Shown: one piece after another, positions 1 through 14,415 of the stretch
Layout of the letters: every line of letters begins with the position of its first letter
Position numbering within the stretch: position 1 is the stretch's first letter
Assembly (NCBI RefSeq): GCF_007109405.1
Contig: NZ_VJOY01000006.1
Location: 124,001-188,000 of the forward strand
Reading direction: 5' to 3'
DNA length: 64,000 nucleotides
Source: Pseudomonas mangiferae
GTDB taxonomy: Bacteria > Pseudomonadota > Gammaproteobacteria > Pseudomonadales > Pseudomonadaceae
Position numbers and translations under genes: made by a program
The notes under the pieces: model-generated
The model's database searches: none
The model's input: only the letters and a program-made list of their open reading frames with translations
Told to the model about the DNA's origin: nothing

Positions 1-3168
<3,168 letters not shown>

Positions 3169-3207
3169 GGAACACCGCCGCGGCGTCGCAAGGCGCCGTG
3201 ACGGCAG

Positions 3208-3240
3208 AGCCGGGGCCCAGTGCCCCGGCTTTCGTTTTTT
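3208..3240 (+). terminator. Rho-independent terminator after fadBA
   Basis: GC-rich stem pairing AGCCGGGGC with GCCCCGGCT around a short loop, followed by TTTCGTTTTTT. It lies between fadA and the DUF1653 gene and reads on the plus strand. Confidence 0.85.
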
Positions 3241-3263
3241 CGCGAAACAGCCGAGGAGGGAAC

Positions 3264-3500
3264 ATGACCGTGCAACCGGGACTCTATCGTCATTACAAAG
3301 GCCGCCAGTACCGGGTGTTCGGCGTGGCCCAGCACTCGGAGAACGGCGAGCAGGTCGTGGTGTACCAGGCGCTGTATGGCGATTTCGGTCTCTGGGTGAG
3401 GCCGCTCGAGATGTTCGCCAGCACCGTGGAAGTGGAGGGCGAGGTGATCGCTCGCTTCGCCCTGCTGAGCGAGGAACCCGATCCCTTCCCGCGGGCCTGA
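3264..3500 (+). CDS. DUF1653 family protein
   Basis: Small 78-aa protein of the DUF1653 family, recognised from the PGLYRHYKGRQYRVFGVAQHSE opening (split here: PGLYRHYKG, then YRVFGVA) and the VVYQALYGDFGLWVRPLEMF core. Function unknown. The ATG at 3264 was chosen because GAGGAGG lies 5-11 bases upstream and the conserved family N-terminus begins there. No signal peptide or membrane segment. It stands between the fadBA terminator and the topA promoter and matches PA3012 in position. Confidence 0.85.
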   Translation: MTVQPGLYRHYKGRQYRVFGVAQHSENGEQVVVYQALYGDFGLWVRPLEMFASTVEVEGEVIARFALLSEEPDPFPRA

Positions 3501-3525
3501 TCTCCTTTCTCCCGAGGCGGCGCCC

Positions 3526-3553
3526 TTGACCTGCCGGGAGTCGCCACTATATA
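3526..3553 (+). promoter_or_regulatory. Predicted sigma-70 promoter of topA
   Basis: TTGACC (3526-3531), 16-bp spacer, TATATA (3548-3553), inside an unusually AT-rich tract for this genome. A start near 3560 would give a leader of about 60 nt before the topA ATG at 3619. Prediction from sequence only. Confidence 0.6.
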
Positions 3554-3618
3554 TAGCGGTGCCGCGCCAGGCGGCTCCCGCCTCTTTCTCCTCTTCGCAT
3601 TCAGGAATCTTCTGATCC

Positions 3619-6228
3619 ATGGGCAAATCGCTGGTCATCGTGGAATCCCCGGCCAAGGCCAAGACCATCAACAAGTACCTGGGCAACCAGTACGTGGTGA
3701 AGTCGAGCATCGGCCATATCCGCGATCTGCCCACCAGCGGATCCGCCAGCGCCGCCAAGGAACCGGCCAAGCGTGGCAAGGCCGCGGCCGCCGAAGCGCC
3801 CGCGCTGTCGCCCAAGGAAAAGGCCAAGCGCCAGCTGTTCGCTCGCATGGGCGTCGATCCCGAGCATGGCTGGAAGGCCAAGTACGAGATCCTGCCGGGC
3901 AAGGAAAAGGTGATCGACGAATTGCGCCGCCTGGCCAAAGAAGCCGACACCATCTACCTCGCGACCGACTTGGACCGCGAGGGGGAAGCCATTGCCTGGC
4001 ACCTGCGCGAGTCCATCGGTGGCGACGAGAGCCGCTACCGGCGCGTGGTCTTCAACGAGATCACCAAGAAGGCCATTCAGGATGCCTTCTCCCAGCCGGG
4101 CGAGCTGGACATCAACCGGGTCAACGCCCAGCAGGCGCGGCGTTTCCTCGACCGCGTGGTGGGCTACATGGTGTCCCCGCTGCTCTGGCAAAAGATCGCC
4201 CGGGGCCTGTCCGCCGGCCGGGTGCAATCGGTGGCGGTGAAACTGGTGGTGGAGCGCGAGCGGGAAATCCGCGCGTTCGTCCCGGAGGAATACTGGGAGA
4301 TCCACGCCGACCTGGGCACCGCCAAGGGGGCCAACGTGCGCTTCGAGGTCGCCCGGCAGAACGGCGAGGCCTTCAGGCCGCTGAACGAGGCCCAGGCCAT
4401 GGCGGCGCTGGCGATCCTCAAGGCCTCCAGCTATAGCGTCGTCAAGCGCGAGGACAAGCCCACCAGCAGCCGTCCTTCCGCCCCGTTCATCACCTCCACC
4501 CTGCAGCAGGCCGCCAGCAACCGCCTGGGCTTCGGGGTGAAGAAAACCATGATGATGGCCCAGCGCTTGTACGAGGCCGGCTACATCACCTACATGCGTA
4601 CCGACTCCACCAATTTGTCCGCCGATGCGCTGGCCATGGCCCGCAGCTTCATCGAGGACGAGTTCGGCAAGCAGTACCTGCCGGCTAAGGCCAACGTCTA
4701 TTCCAGCAAGGAAGGGGCCCAGGAGGCCCACGAGGCGATCCGTCCTTCCGACGTCAACCTGCGTCCGGCCCAGCTCTCGGGCATGGAGCGGGATGCGGAG
4801 CGCCTGTATGAGCTGATCTGGCGCCAGTTCGTCGCCTGCCAGATGCCGCCGGCGGAATACCTGTCCACCAGCGTCACCGTGAAGGCCAGCGAGTTCGAGC
4901 TGCGTGCCAAGGGCCGCATCCTCAAGTTCGATGGCTACACCCGCGTGCTGCCGCAACAGAGCAAGCCTGGCGAAGATGCGGTGCTGCCGGATATGAAGGA
5001 AGGCGAGGGACTCGACCTGCTCAAGCTCGACCCGTCCCAGCATTTCACCAAGCCGCCGGCGCGCTTCTCCGAGGCCAGCCTGGTCAAGGAGCTGGAAAAA
5101 CGTGGCATCGGCCGCCCGTCGACCTACGCGGCGATCATCTCCACCATCCAGGAGCGCGGCTACGTCACGGTGCAGAACCGCCGTTTCTATGCCGAGAAGA
5201 TGGGTGACATCGTCACCGACCGGCTGAACGAGAGCTTCGCCAACCTGATGGACTACGGCTTCACCGCCGGCATGGAAGAGAACCTGGACGACGTGGCCCA
5301 GGGCGAGCGTGACTGGAAGCACCTGCTGGACGAGTTCTACGGCGACTTCAAGAAGAAGCTGGAAGTCGCCGAGGTGTCGGAAAAGGGCATGCGCGCCAAC
5401 CAGCCAACCCTGACCGATATCCCCTGCCGCGAGTGCGGCCGGCCGATGATGATCCGTACCGCCTCCACTGGAGTGTTCCTCGGCTGTTCCGGTTATGCGC
5501 TGCCCCCCAAGGAGCGCTGCAAGGCCACCATCAACCTCATTCCCGGCGACGAAATCGCCGCGGATGACGAGGGCGAGTCGGAGTCGCGGGTGCTGCGCAG
5601 CAAGCACCGCTGCCCGAAATGCGGCACTGCCATGGACGCCTACCTGCTGGACGAGACCCGCAAGCTGCATATCTGCGGCAACAACCCGGACTGCTCCGGC
5701 TACGAGATCGAGCAGGGCCAGTACCGCATCAAGGGCTACGAAGGCCCGAGCCTGGAGTGCGACAAGTGCGGTAGCGAAATGCAGTTGAAGACCGGCCGCT
5801 TCGGCAAGTTCTTCGGCTGCACCAACCCGGCCTGCAAGAACACCCGTAAGCTGCTGCGCAACGGCGAGGCGGCACCGCCGAAGATGGACGCGGTGAAGAT
5901 GCCGGAGCTGAAGTGCGAGAAGGTCAATGACACCTATGTGCTGCGTGACGGCGCGTCCGGCCTGTTCCTGGCTGCCAGCCAGTTCCCGAAGAACCGCGAG
6001 ACCCGGGCGCCCCTGGTGAGCGAATTGATCCCCCACAAGGACGAGATCGATCCGAAGTACCACTACTTGCTGGATGCACCGCAAAAAGACCCTGAGGGCC
6101 GGCCTGCAGTCATCCGCTTCAGCCGCAAGACCAAGGAGCAGTACGTGCAGTCCGAGGTGGAGGGCAAGCCCTCCGGCTGGCGGGCCTTCTACGACGGTGG
6201 CCGCTGGAAGATCGAAGACAAGCGCTGA
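3619..6228 (+). CDS. topA: DNA topoisomerase I
   Basis: Type IA topoisomerase that relaxes negative supercoils. 869 aa, the normal Pseudomonas length. The N-terminal Toprim domain begins [21 protein letters not shown] and contains the acidic triad region [14 protein letters not shown]. The active-site tyrosine is Tyr325 in the [11 protein letters not shown] motif (codon at 4591). The C-terminus carries three Cys4-type zinc ribbons (approximately CRECG..CSGY..C from 5428, CPKCG..C..C from 5611, and CDKCG..CTNPAC from 5758), followed by a basic tail. A lysine/alanine-rich insertion near residues 40-75 ([16 protein letters not shown]) is a Pseudomonas feature. Transcribed alone from its own promoter. 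Confidence 0.98.
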   Translation: MGKSLVIVESPAKAKTINKYLGNQYVVKSSIGHIRDLPTSGSASAAKEPAKRGKAAAAEAPALSPKEKAKRQLFARMGVDPEHGWKAKYEILPGKEKVIDELRRLAKEADTIYLATDLDREGEAIAWHLRESIGGDESRYRRVVFNEITKKAIQDAFSQPGELDINRVNAQQARRFLDRVVGYMVSPLLWQKIARGLSAGRVQSVAVKLVVEREREIRAFVPEEYWEIHADLGTAKGANVRFEVARQNGEAFRPLNEAQAMAALAILKASSYSVVKREDKPTSSRPSAPFITSTLQQAASNRLGFGVKKTMMMAQRLYEAGYITYMRTDSTNLSADALAMARSFIEDEFGKQYLPAKANVYSSKEGAQEAHEAIRPSDVNLRPAQLSGMERDAERLYELIWRQFVACQMPPAEYLSTSVTVKASEFELRAKGRILKFDGYTRVLPQQSKPGEDAVLPDMKEGEGLDLLKLDPSQHFTKPPARFSEASLVKELEKRGIGRPSTYAAIISTIQERGYVTVQNRRFYAEKMGDIVTDRLNESFANLMDYGFTAGMEENLDDVAQGERDWKHLLDEFYGDFKKKLEVAEVSEKGMRANQPTLTDIPCRECGRPMMIRTASTGVFLGCSGYALPPKERCKATINLIPGDEIAADDEGESESRVLRSKHRCPKCGTAMDAYLLDETRKLHICGNNPDCSGYEIEQGQYRIKGYEGPSLECDKCGSEMQLKTGRFGKFFGCTNPACKNTRKLLRNGEAAPPKMDAVKMPELKCEKVNDTYVLRDGASGLFLAASQFPKNRETRAPLVSELIPHKDEIDPKYHYLLDAPQKDPEGRPAVIRFSRKTKEQYVQSEVEGKPSGWRAFYDGGRWKIEDKR

Positions 6229-6341
6229 GTTTCGGTTGTTCCACCGGCGAGTCGCCCCGTGCGGCTTGCCGGTTCGACTCGACGCCGATGGCCTTGGCGC
6301 GCTAGGGTGCTTCGCCGGACCCAACGGGAGGAGTCGCCGCC

Positions 6342-6866
6342 ATGGCCAACGAGCTGTATACCCGCACCAACCAGAAGCTGTACTTCGCCGGACTGGCCCT
6401 GGAGGCTTGGCGCAAGGCGGAACAGGGGCGTCCCATGAACGCCCAGGCACTGATCCAGGCCGAGCGCGAAGTGGCGCTGTTCCACCTGTACGGCGCCGTG
6501 CTGGGGTTGTGTCATGAAATCACCGGGTACTACCGCTTACCGCAGGCAAACGTCCTGCAGGTGGAGGCGTTGCTGACCGCTGAGGTGCTGATCGCCGCGC
6601 CTAACCCGGAATTGGCGGAACTGGTGGAGCTGGCCCAGCATAGCGAAACCTGGCTGGCGCAGTTGCTGGCTGCCTACCGCGGCTTGTTTCTGCCACCCCG
6701 CGAGACGAAACCGGCCAAGTCTGCGCCTGCGGATGAGCAGAGTGGGTTGATCGAGGCGGTCGCCCTCGACGAATCGGCCGACCCTGGTCACGTCGAACTG
6801 GAAGCCTGGCGGCAGTCTCTCAAGGCCTTGGCGCTACGCTACCGCGCGGCTCTGTCCGAATGCTGA
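6342..6866 (+). CDS. Conserved Pseudomonas protein (DUF6586-like)
   Basis: 174-aa cytoplasmic protein without signal or membrane segments, predicted mostly helical. It opens MANELYTRTNQKLYFAGLALEAW, a conserved start in the PA3010-type family found beside topA. The ATG is preceded by GGGAGGAG at 6326-6333. Residues about 125-150 are a charged, probably disordered linker. Function unknown. The 113-bp gap to topA contains an imperfect CG-rich hairpin, and the gene is probably transcribed separately. Confidence 0.8.
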   Translation: MANELYTRTNQKLYFAGLALEAWRKAEQGRPMNAQALIQAEREVALFHLYGAVLGLCHEITGYYRLPQANVLQVEALLTAEVLIAAPNPELAELVELAQHSETWLAQLLAAYRGLFLPPRETKPAKSAPADEQSGLIEAVALDESADPGHVELEAWRQSLKALALRYRAALSEC

Positions 6867-7017
6867 TGATCCGCTGACGACAAGGCGTGTTTTCCATCGT
6901 CATTCCTGCCTGTCTGACCCCCATGGACGGGCGCCGGGCGGGCTAGGGGCCGCGTAGCGCTGCTGCTACAATGCGCGCCCTTGCAAGGTGCCGTTCCCGC
7001 GTGGAGAAGAAGTCCGA

Positions 7018-7251
7018 ATGCCAACGTCTTTCCTGGAAATCGTCGAATTGCCCGACGGGCGCATCATCCTGCGTCGCGCCGAGGACGAGGAAGTGCTCGT
7101 GACCCTGGATTTCTCCGCTGACGCCAAGGCATTTCTCCAGGGCCACCACGTGGAAGTGGCCAAGGCCATGTTCAACGTTGGTGTGCAAATGGCGGGGCGT
7201 CTGTCGGACGACGACCTGGAGCAGGACTACGAACCCCGGGTCCTCCACTGA
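7018..7251 (+). CDS. Small conserved hypothetical protein (PA3009-like)
   Basis: 77 aa, beginning MPTSFLEIVELPDGRIILRRAEDEEVLVTLDFS, with a short beta-rich front half and a helical back half. The downstream ATG at 7018 is preferred over an in-frame upstream start because GGAGAAG lies 9-15 bases before it. A TACAAT -10-like hexamer at 6967-6972 could drive it. No recognised domain. It converges on sulA, whose stop is only 20 bp beyond its own. Confidence 0.75.
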   Translation: MPTSFLEIVELPDGRIILRRAEDEEVLVTLDFSADAKAFLQGHHVEVAKAMFNVGVQMAGRLSDDDLEQDYEPRVLH

Positions 7252-7271
7252 CCCAACGCGTTCGGTCCGGC

Positions 7272-7748
7272 TTATCGAAGTCGGACGTTGAGGCTCTGCG
7301 AGCGGCCCAGGCGAGCCGCCTGGACCAGTTCCTGGCGGGCCAGGCGATCCAGCGGGTCAAGCCAGCTCACCACGGTATGGCTGCGGCCCAGTCGCAGCGC
7401 CTCACAGGCCAGCTGCAGCGCCGTCTGGTTGCCCCGCGGGTTCAGCATGAGGATGCGCTCGCGGTTGGCACCGGCACGGCGCAGCCAGTCCTGGGTCTGC
7501 CCCGCGGGCGGCGCGATGAGGGTGAGCCAGCGAGCATCCTGGTCTTCGCTGAGGGCGCGGAGGATCGGCGCCAGCAGGTGCTGGCAGTTCCCGGCGCTGC
7601 CTCGCAGGGAGACTTCGCTGAAGGTTTCGCCCTCGTCCAGCCATTCATCCGGCAGCGTATCCGGCGACAGCGAGGTCACCGGCTGGCTGAACAGTGCTTC
7701 CTGGAACAGCGACAACTGGCCCCGGTCCAGGGACTGCGGAAACTGCAT
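7272..7748 (-). CDS. sulA: SOS cell division inhibitor SulA
   Basis: Inhibits division during the SOS response by blocking FtsZ polymerisation. 158 aa, close to P. aeruginosa SulA. The RecA-like fold region shows WLTLIAPPAGQTQDWLRRAGANRERIL and SHTVVSWLDPL, typical of the SulA family. It is the second gene of a lexA-sulA operon: its ATG lies 8 bp after the lexA stop, so it is controlled by the LexA boxes upstream of lexA rather than by a box of its own. I saw no separate LexA box immediately upstream of sulA. Confidence 0.93.
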   Translation of the reverse strand: MQFPQSLDRGQLSLFQEALFSQPVTSLSPDTLPDEWLDEGETFSEVSLRGSAGNCQHLLAPILRALSEDQDARWLTLIAPPAGQTQDWLRRAGANRERILMLNPRGNQTALQLACEALRLGRSHTVVSWLDPLDRLARQELVQAARLGRSQSLNVRLR

Positions 7749-7756
7749 ACGGCCTC

Positions 7757-8365
7757 CTAGCGGCGGATCACGCCGACACTCAAACCTTCGATCACCAGGT
7801 CCTGCTCGCGCAGGTCAACCTCGATGGGCGCGAATTCCGGGTTCTCGGCGATCAGCCAGACTTTTTCGCCTTCGCGCTTGAAGCGCTTGACCGTCACCTC
7901 GTCATCGAGGCGGGCCACCACGATCTGGCCGTTCCGTGCTTCCCGGGTAACGTGCACCGCGAGCAGGTCGCCGTCGAGAATGCCCACGTCCTTCATGCTC
8001 ATGCCGCGTACGCGCAACAGGTAGTCGGCTTTCGGATGGAAGAAGGTGGGATTGATTCGGCAGGATTCCTCGATGTGTTGCTGCGCCAGGATAGGGGCAC
8101 CGGCAGCGACGCGGCCGATGACCGGCAGGCCGTCGCTCTCGCCACCCGGCTCGAAACCGGGAATGCGGATGCCCCGGGAGGCGCCCGGGGTCATCTCGAT
8201 GGCGCCCTTGCGAGCCAGGGCCTTGAGGTGTTCCTCGGCGGCATTGGGTGACTTGAAGCCGAGCGCCTGGGCAATTTCCGCCCGGGTAGGCGGGAAGCCG
8301 TTATCTTCCAGGCTGCGCTTGATGAACTCCAGGATTTCGGCCTGGCGGGGCGTGAGTTTCTGCAT
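7757..8365 (-). CDS. lexA: LexA repressor, SOS regulator
   Basis: Represses SOS genes and self-cleaves when RecA filaments form. 202 aa. The N-terminal winged helix-turn-helix begins [16 protein letters not shown] and includes [14 protein letters not shown]. The autocleavage bond is Ala88-Gly89 (RVAAGAP); the Ser/Lys dyad is Ser123 (RGMSMKD) and Lys160 (DDEVTVKRF). The ATG at 8365 is chosen because it matches the family start; the open frame upstream runs through the operators and is not coding. Two LexA boxes at 8375-8390 and 8394-8409 indicate autoregulation. Operon with sulA. Confidence 0.98.
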   Translation of the reverse strand: MQKLTPRQAEILEFIKRSLEDNGFPPTRAEIAQALGFKSPNAAEEHLKALARKGAIEMTPGASRGIRIPGFEPGGESDGLPVIGRVAAGAPILAQQHIEESCRINPTFFHPKADYLLRVRGMSMKDVGILDGDLLAVHVTREARNGQIVVARLDDEVTVKRFKREGEKVWLIAENPEFAPIEVDLREQDLVIEGLSVGVIRR

Positions 8366-8374
8366 GGCGGCGCT

Positions 8375-8390
8375 CTGTCTTTTTATACAG
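8375..8390 (-). promoter_or_regulatory. LexA box 1 of lexA-sulA
   Basis: CTGTCTTTTTATACAG, matching the CTGT-N8-ACAG LexA consensus with both half-sites perfect. It lies 9 bp upstream of the lexA start codon, over the expected start of transcription. Confidence 0.9.
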
Positions 8391-8393
8391 TGG

Positions 8394-8409
8394 CTGGGAT
8401 TATATACAG
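8394..8409 (-). promoter_or_regulatory. LexA box 2 overlapping the lexA -10 element
   Basis: CTGGGATTATATACAG, one half-site mismatch (CTGG for CTGT). On the minus strand it covers the -10 TATAAT (8404-8399); a -35 TTGCGC lies at 8426-8421 with a 16-bp spacer. Two boxes 3 bp apart resemble the tandem arrangement at E. coli lexA. Confidence 0.85.
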
Positions 8410-8536
8410 GAGAAGCTCCTGCGCAATGCCCGGATCGACCGACGGAGGGGTGACCGCCGGGGAAGCACGGTGGTGCATGGGGCGGCTTTGGTTTACAAGG
8501 GGTGTGACCGTTGCGTCGAAACATGAGGCATGAGAC

Positions 8537-8581
8537 TTGACAAAACTGCAGCCTGAAACGTATGTTTCAAACAAGTGTTTG
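8537..8581 (+). promoter_or_regulatory. psrA promoter with two overlapping PsrA operators
   Basis: -35 TTGACA (8537-8542), 18-bp spacer, -10 TATGTT (8561-8566). Two PsrA-type sites of the form [GC]AAAC-N4-GTTT[GC] follow: GAAACGTATGTTTC (8555-8568) covering the -10, and CAAACAAGTGTTTG (8568-8581) covering the start of transcription, sharing one base. This is consistent with negative autoregulation of psrA. Confidence 0.9.
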
Positions 8582-8597
8582 TCTGGTGGCTCTCCCC

Positions 8598-9305
8598 ATG
8601 GCTCAATCGGAAACCGTCGAGCGTATCCTCGACGCGGCGGAACAATTATTCGCGGAGAAAGGTTTCGCGGAAACGTCACTGCGCCTGATCACGAGCAAGG
8701 CGGGAGTCAACCTGGCAGCAGTGAACTACCACTTCGGCTCGAAGAAAGCGCTGATCCAGGCGGTCTTTTCTCGCTTCCTCGGGCCGTTCTGCCAGAGCTT
8801 GGAGCGTGAGCTGGACCGCCGCCAGGGCAAGGGCGAGACTAGGGCCTCCCTGGAAGAACTGCTGGAAATCCTGGTGGAACAGGCCCTGGCGGTGAAACCC
8901 CGTAGCGGCAACGACCTGTCTATCTTCATGCGCCTGCTGGGCCTGGCGTTCAGCCAGAGCCAGGGCCACCTGCGCAAATACCTGGAAGAAGTCTACGGCA
9001 AGGTGTTCCGCCGCTACATGCTGCTGGTCCACGAGGCCGCGCCGCGTCTGCCGCCCCTGGAACTGTTCTGGCGTGTGCACTTCATGTTGGGGGCCGCGGC
9101 GTTCAGCATGTCCGGGATCAAGGCGCTGCGGGCCATGGCCGAGACCGATTTCGGCGTGAATACCTCCATCGAGCAGGTCATGCGCATGATGGTGCCGTTC
9201 CTCGCGGCCGGCATGCGCGCCGAGACCGGCGTCGTCGACGAGAGCCTCGTCAGCGCCGCCTTCAAGCCCCGCAGCAAGGCGCCAGCCGCCCCCGCCAAAG
9301 CCTGA
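8598..9305 (+). CDS. psrA: TetR-family regulator PsrA (long-chain fatty acid sensor)
   Basis: PsrA represses beta-oxidation genes and its own gene, activates rpoS, and is released from DNA by long-chain fatty acids (known for the Pseudomonas family). 235 aa. The N-terminal HTH begins MAQSETVERILDAAEQLFAEKGFAETSLRLITSKAGVN (key block AVNYHFGSKKALIQAVF at about 41-57); the rest is a helical ligand and dimer domain, with a proline/alanine-rich tail. ATG 8598 is taken over an in-frame ATG at 8562 because the latter lies within the operators and the conserved protein starts MAQSE. It is divergent from lexA, sharing a 232-bp regulatory region. A terminator-like hairpin follows. Confidence 0.96.
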   Translation: MAQSETVERILDAAEQLFAEKGFAETSLRLITSKAGVNLAAVNYHFGSKKALIQAVFSRFLGPFCQSLERELDRRQGKGETRASLEELLEILVEQALAVKPRSGNDLSIFMRLLGLAFSQSQGHLRKYLEEVYGKVFRRYMLLVHEAAPRLPPLELFWRVHFMLGAAAFSMSGIKALRAMAETDFGVNTSIEQVMRMMVPFLAAGMRAETGVVDESLVSAAFKPRSKAPAAPAKA

Positions 9306-9401
9306 CCATGGGCGTGTCCGCCGGCATCGGCTAAGCTAGCCCGCCGGAACGGCCGCCGCGCTCCGCGCCGATGCCCGGCGCCGTTTCCTTTACTGCAGCC
9401 T

Positions 9402-9433
9402 CGGCCCGTCCGCCCGGTCGGGCCGTTTCGTTT
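9402..9433 (+). terminator. Probable terminator between psrA and nagZ
   Basis: Seven-base stem CGGCCCG (9402-9408) with CGGGCCG (9419-9425), 10-nt loop, followed by TTTCGTTT. It lies about 100 bp after psrA and only 18 bp before nagZ, so it may also act as an attenuator for nagZ. Confidence 0.55.
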
Positions 9434-9450
9434 GTCGAGGATTCGTCTGT

Positions 9451-10455
9451 ATGAGCGTACAAGGCTCCCTGATGCTGGATGTGGCGGGCACCTGGCTGAC
9501 CGCCGAGGATCGCCAGATCCTGCGCCAGCCGGAAGTGGCCGGCTTGATCGTCTTTGCCCGCAACATCGAGCATCCCCGGCAGGTGCGTGAGCTGTGCGAT
9601 TCCATCCGCGCCGTGCGACCTGACCTGCTGCTGGCGGTGGATCAGGAGGGCGGCCGCGTGCAGCGCCTGCGCCAGGATGTCCTGCGCCTGCCGGCCATGG
9701 GCGAGCTGTCAGCCCAGCCCAGGGCCGAGGGTCTCGCCGAGCACTGCGGCTGGCTGATGGCGACGGAGGTGCTGGCGGTGGGGCTCGACTTCAGCTTCGC
9801 CCCGGTGCTCGACCTGAACCATGGCCGCAGTGGCGTGATCGGCACCCGGGCGTTCGACGGCGATCCGCAGCGGGTGGTGGACCTGGCCGGCGCGTTCGTC
9901 CGCGGCATGCAGGCCGCCGGCATGGGGGCCACCGGCAAGCATTTCCCTGGTCATGGCTGGGCCGAGGCCGATTCCCACGTGGCGATTCCGTCCGACGAGC
10001 GCACCTTGGAGGCGATCCGCGCCGCCGACATGCTGCCCTTCGCCCGGCTTGCCGGGGCGCTGGACGGCGTGATGCCGGCCCACGTCATCTACCCGGCGGT
10101 GGACGCCCGTCCCGCCGGCTTCTCCCGGCGCTGGCTGCAGGACATCCTGCGCGGCGAGCTGGGCTTCGACGGGGTCATCTTCAGCGATGACCTGTCCATG
10201 GCCGGTGCCCACGTGGTGGGCGATGCCGGCGAGCGCATCGAGGCGGCGCTCGCCGCCGGTTGCGACATGGGCTTGGTCTGCAACGACCGCGGCGCGGCGG
10301 AGCTGGCCCTGAGCCGGTTGCAGCACCTGCGGGCCACGCCGCCCGCCCGCCTGGCGCGGATGCGCCGGCGGGCCTTTCCCGGTAGCGAATACCGCAGCGA
10401 TCCCCGCTGGTCGACCGCCGTCGCCGCGTTGCGCGACGCCCATCTGCTCGTTTGA
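9451..10455 (+). CDS. nagZ: Beta-N-acetylhexosaminidase NagZ
   Basis: Cytoplasmic glycoside hydrolase family 3 enzyme of peptidoglycan recycling. It removes GlcNAc from GlcNAc-anhydroMurNAc peptides and so generates the inducer of AmpC beta-lactamase where an AmpR system exists. 334 aa. Signatures are VDQEGGRVQRLR (63-74), the GH3 motif KHFPGHG (163-169) carrying the catalytic His loop, and the nucleophile region IFSDDLSMAG near 245. No signal peptide, as expected. mtnP starts 8 bp after its stop, so the two are probably co-transcribed. Confidence 0.96.
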   Translation: MSVQGSLMLDVAGTWLTAEDRQILRQPEVAGLIVFARNIEHPRQVRELCDSIRAVRPDLLLAVDQEGGRVQRLRQDVLRLPAMGELSAQPRAEGLAEHCGWLMATEVLAVGLDFSFAPVLDLNHGRSGVIGTRAFDGDPQRVVDLAGAFVRGMQAAGMGATGKHFPGHGWAEADSHVAIPSDERTLEAIRAADMLPFARLAGALDGVMPAHVIYPAVDARPAGFSRRWLQDILRGELGFDGVIFSDDLSMAGAHVVGDAGERIEAALAAGCDMGLVCNDRGAAELALSRLQHLRATPPARLARMRRRAFPGSEYRSDPRWSTAVAALRDAHLLV

Positions 10456-10460
10456 GGTAG

Positions 10461-11201
<741 letters not shown>

Positions 11202-11202
11202 C

Positions 11203-13821
<2,619 letters not shown>

Positions 13822-13828
13822 CGACGCC

Positions 13829-14338
13829 CTAGAGGGGCGAGACCTTGATCAGCAGGCCCAGGCTGCCCTGGTCCAGGTACGTCAGCTCCCCGGGCTGCAG
13901 GCGCACCTCCTGGCGAAAGCGTTCGCTGGCAGTGAGCAGGCCGTTGGCATCGAAGCGATTGACCCACAGCCGGACCCTTGCCGGGATGGGACGCCCGTCA
14001 TCCAGTTCAAGGTTGCCCTCCACGGGGAAGTGACCAAGGCGCTGTTCACCGCCGTCCAGCGCCACCCGCGCGCCCTGCTTCCAGGCCTTGTGCAGCAGTA
14101 CCCGGTAGCCCTTGGCCGGCTGCAGGCGAGCCACCGCCTCGTCGAGGCGGGTGGGCAACTGGTTGGCGGGCGAGGGCGGCAGTGCGCCGGCGGCCCAGTC
14201 GTCCGGTGCCGCCGGGTGATCGACCGCCTCCTGGCCGGCCTGGCGGAACAGCACCAGTTCCACCTGGTAGGCGCCCTCGGCGAAGGCGCCGGTGGCCAGC
14301 AGTGAGGCGGACAGCACGAGGAAACGGGCGAGGCGCAT
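13829..14338 (-). CDS. csiV: CsiV-family periplasmic protein
   Basis: 169 aa with a cleavable signal peptide (MRLARFLVLSASLLATGAFAEG, probable cut after AFA). The CsiV family is named for cell shape integrity in Vibrio, where the protein acts with the LpoA/PBP1a peptidoglycan synthesis system; the role in Pseudomonas is inferred only from family likeness. Recognisable elements are YQVELVLFRQAGQE near the N-terminus and the C-terminal block VRLQPGELTYLDQGSLGLLIKVSPL. It lies between mfd (77-bp gap containing a 10-bp hairpin) and the SNF2 gene (7-bp gap). Confidence 0.75.
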   Translation of the reverse strand: MRLARFLVLSASLLATGAFAEGAYQVELVLFRQAGQEAVDHPAAPDDWAAGALPPSPANQLPTRLDEAVARLQPAKGYRVLLHKAWKQGARVALDGGEQRLGHFPVEGNLELDDGRPIPARVRLWVNRFDANGLLTASERFRQEVRLQPGELTYLDQGSLGLLIKVSPL

Positions 14339-14383
14339 GGGACTCCTTCAGCGAGATGCCCGGTGGCCCGGGCGGGCGCCGGG

Positions 14384-14408
14384 CGCCGCAGGCGCGAGGC
14401 CTGCGGCG
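14384..14408 (-). repeat. Perfect 10-bp inverted repeat between mfd and csiV
   Basis: CGCCGCAGGC (14384-14393) pairs exactly with GCCTGCGGCG (14399-14408) around a 5-nt loop, within a 77-bp intergenic gap. No T-run follows on either strand, so it is not a classical terminator; it may be an RNA processing or stability hairpin or a REP-like remnant. Confidence 0.6.
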
Positions 14409-14415
14409 GACCGGT

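Noticed and set aside
3601-6450. 949-aa open frame on the minus strand opposite topA
   Set aside because: It is the mirror of topA in a GC-rich genome with few stop-like codons; topA has all family motifs, while the antisense protein has low-complexity Leu/Gly/His/Val composition and no recognisable domain.
8366-8524. N-terminal extension of lexA to 255 aa
   Set aside because: The extension would be encoded through the LexA boxes and promoter; the family starts MQKLTPRQ.
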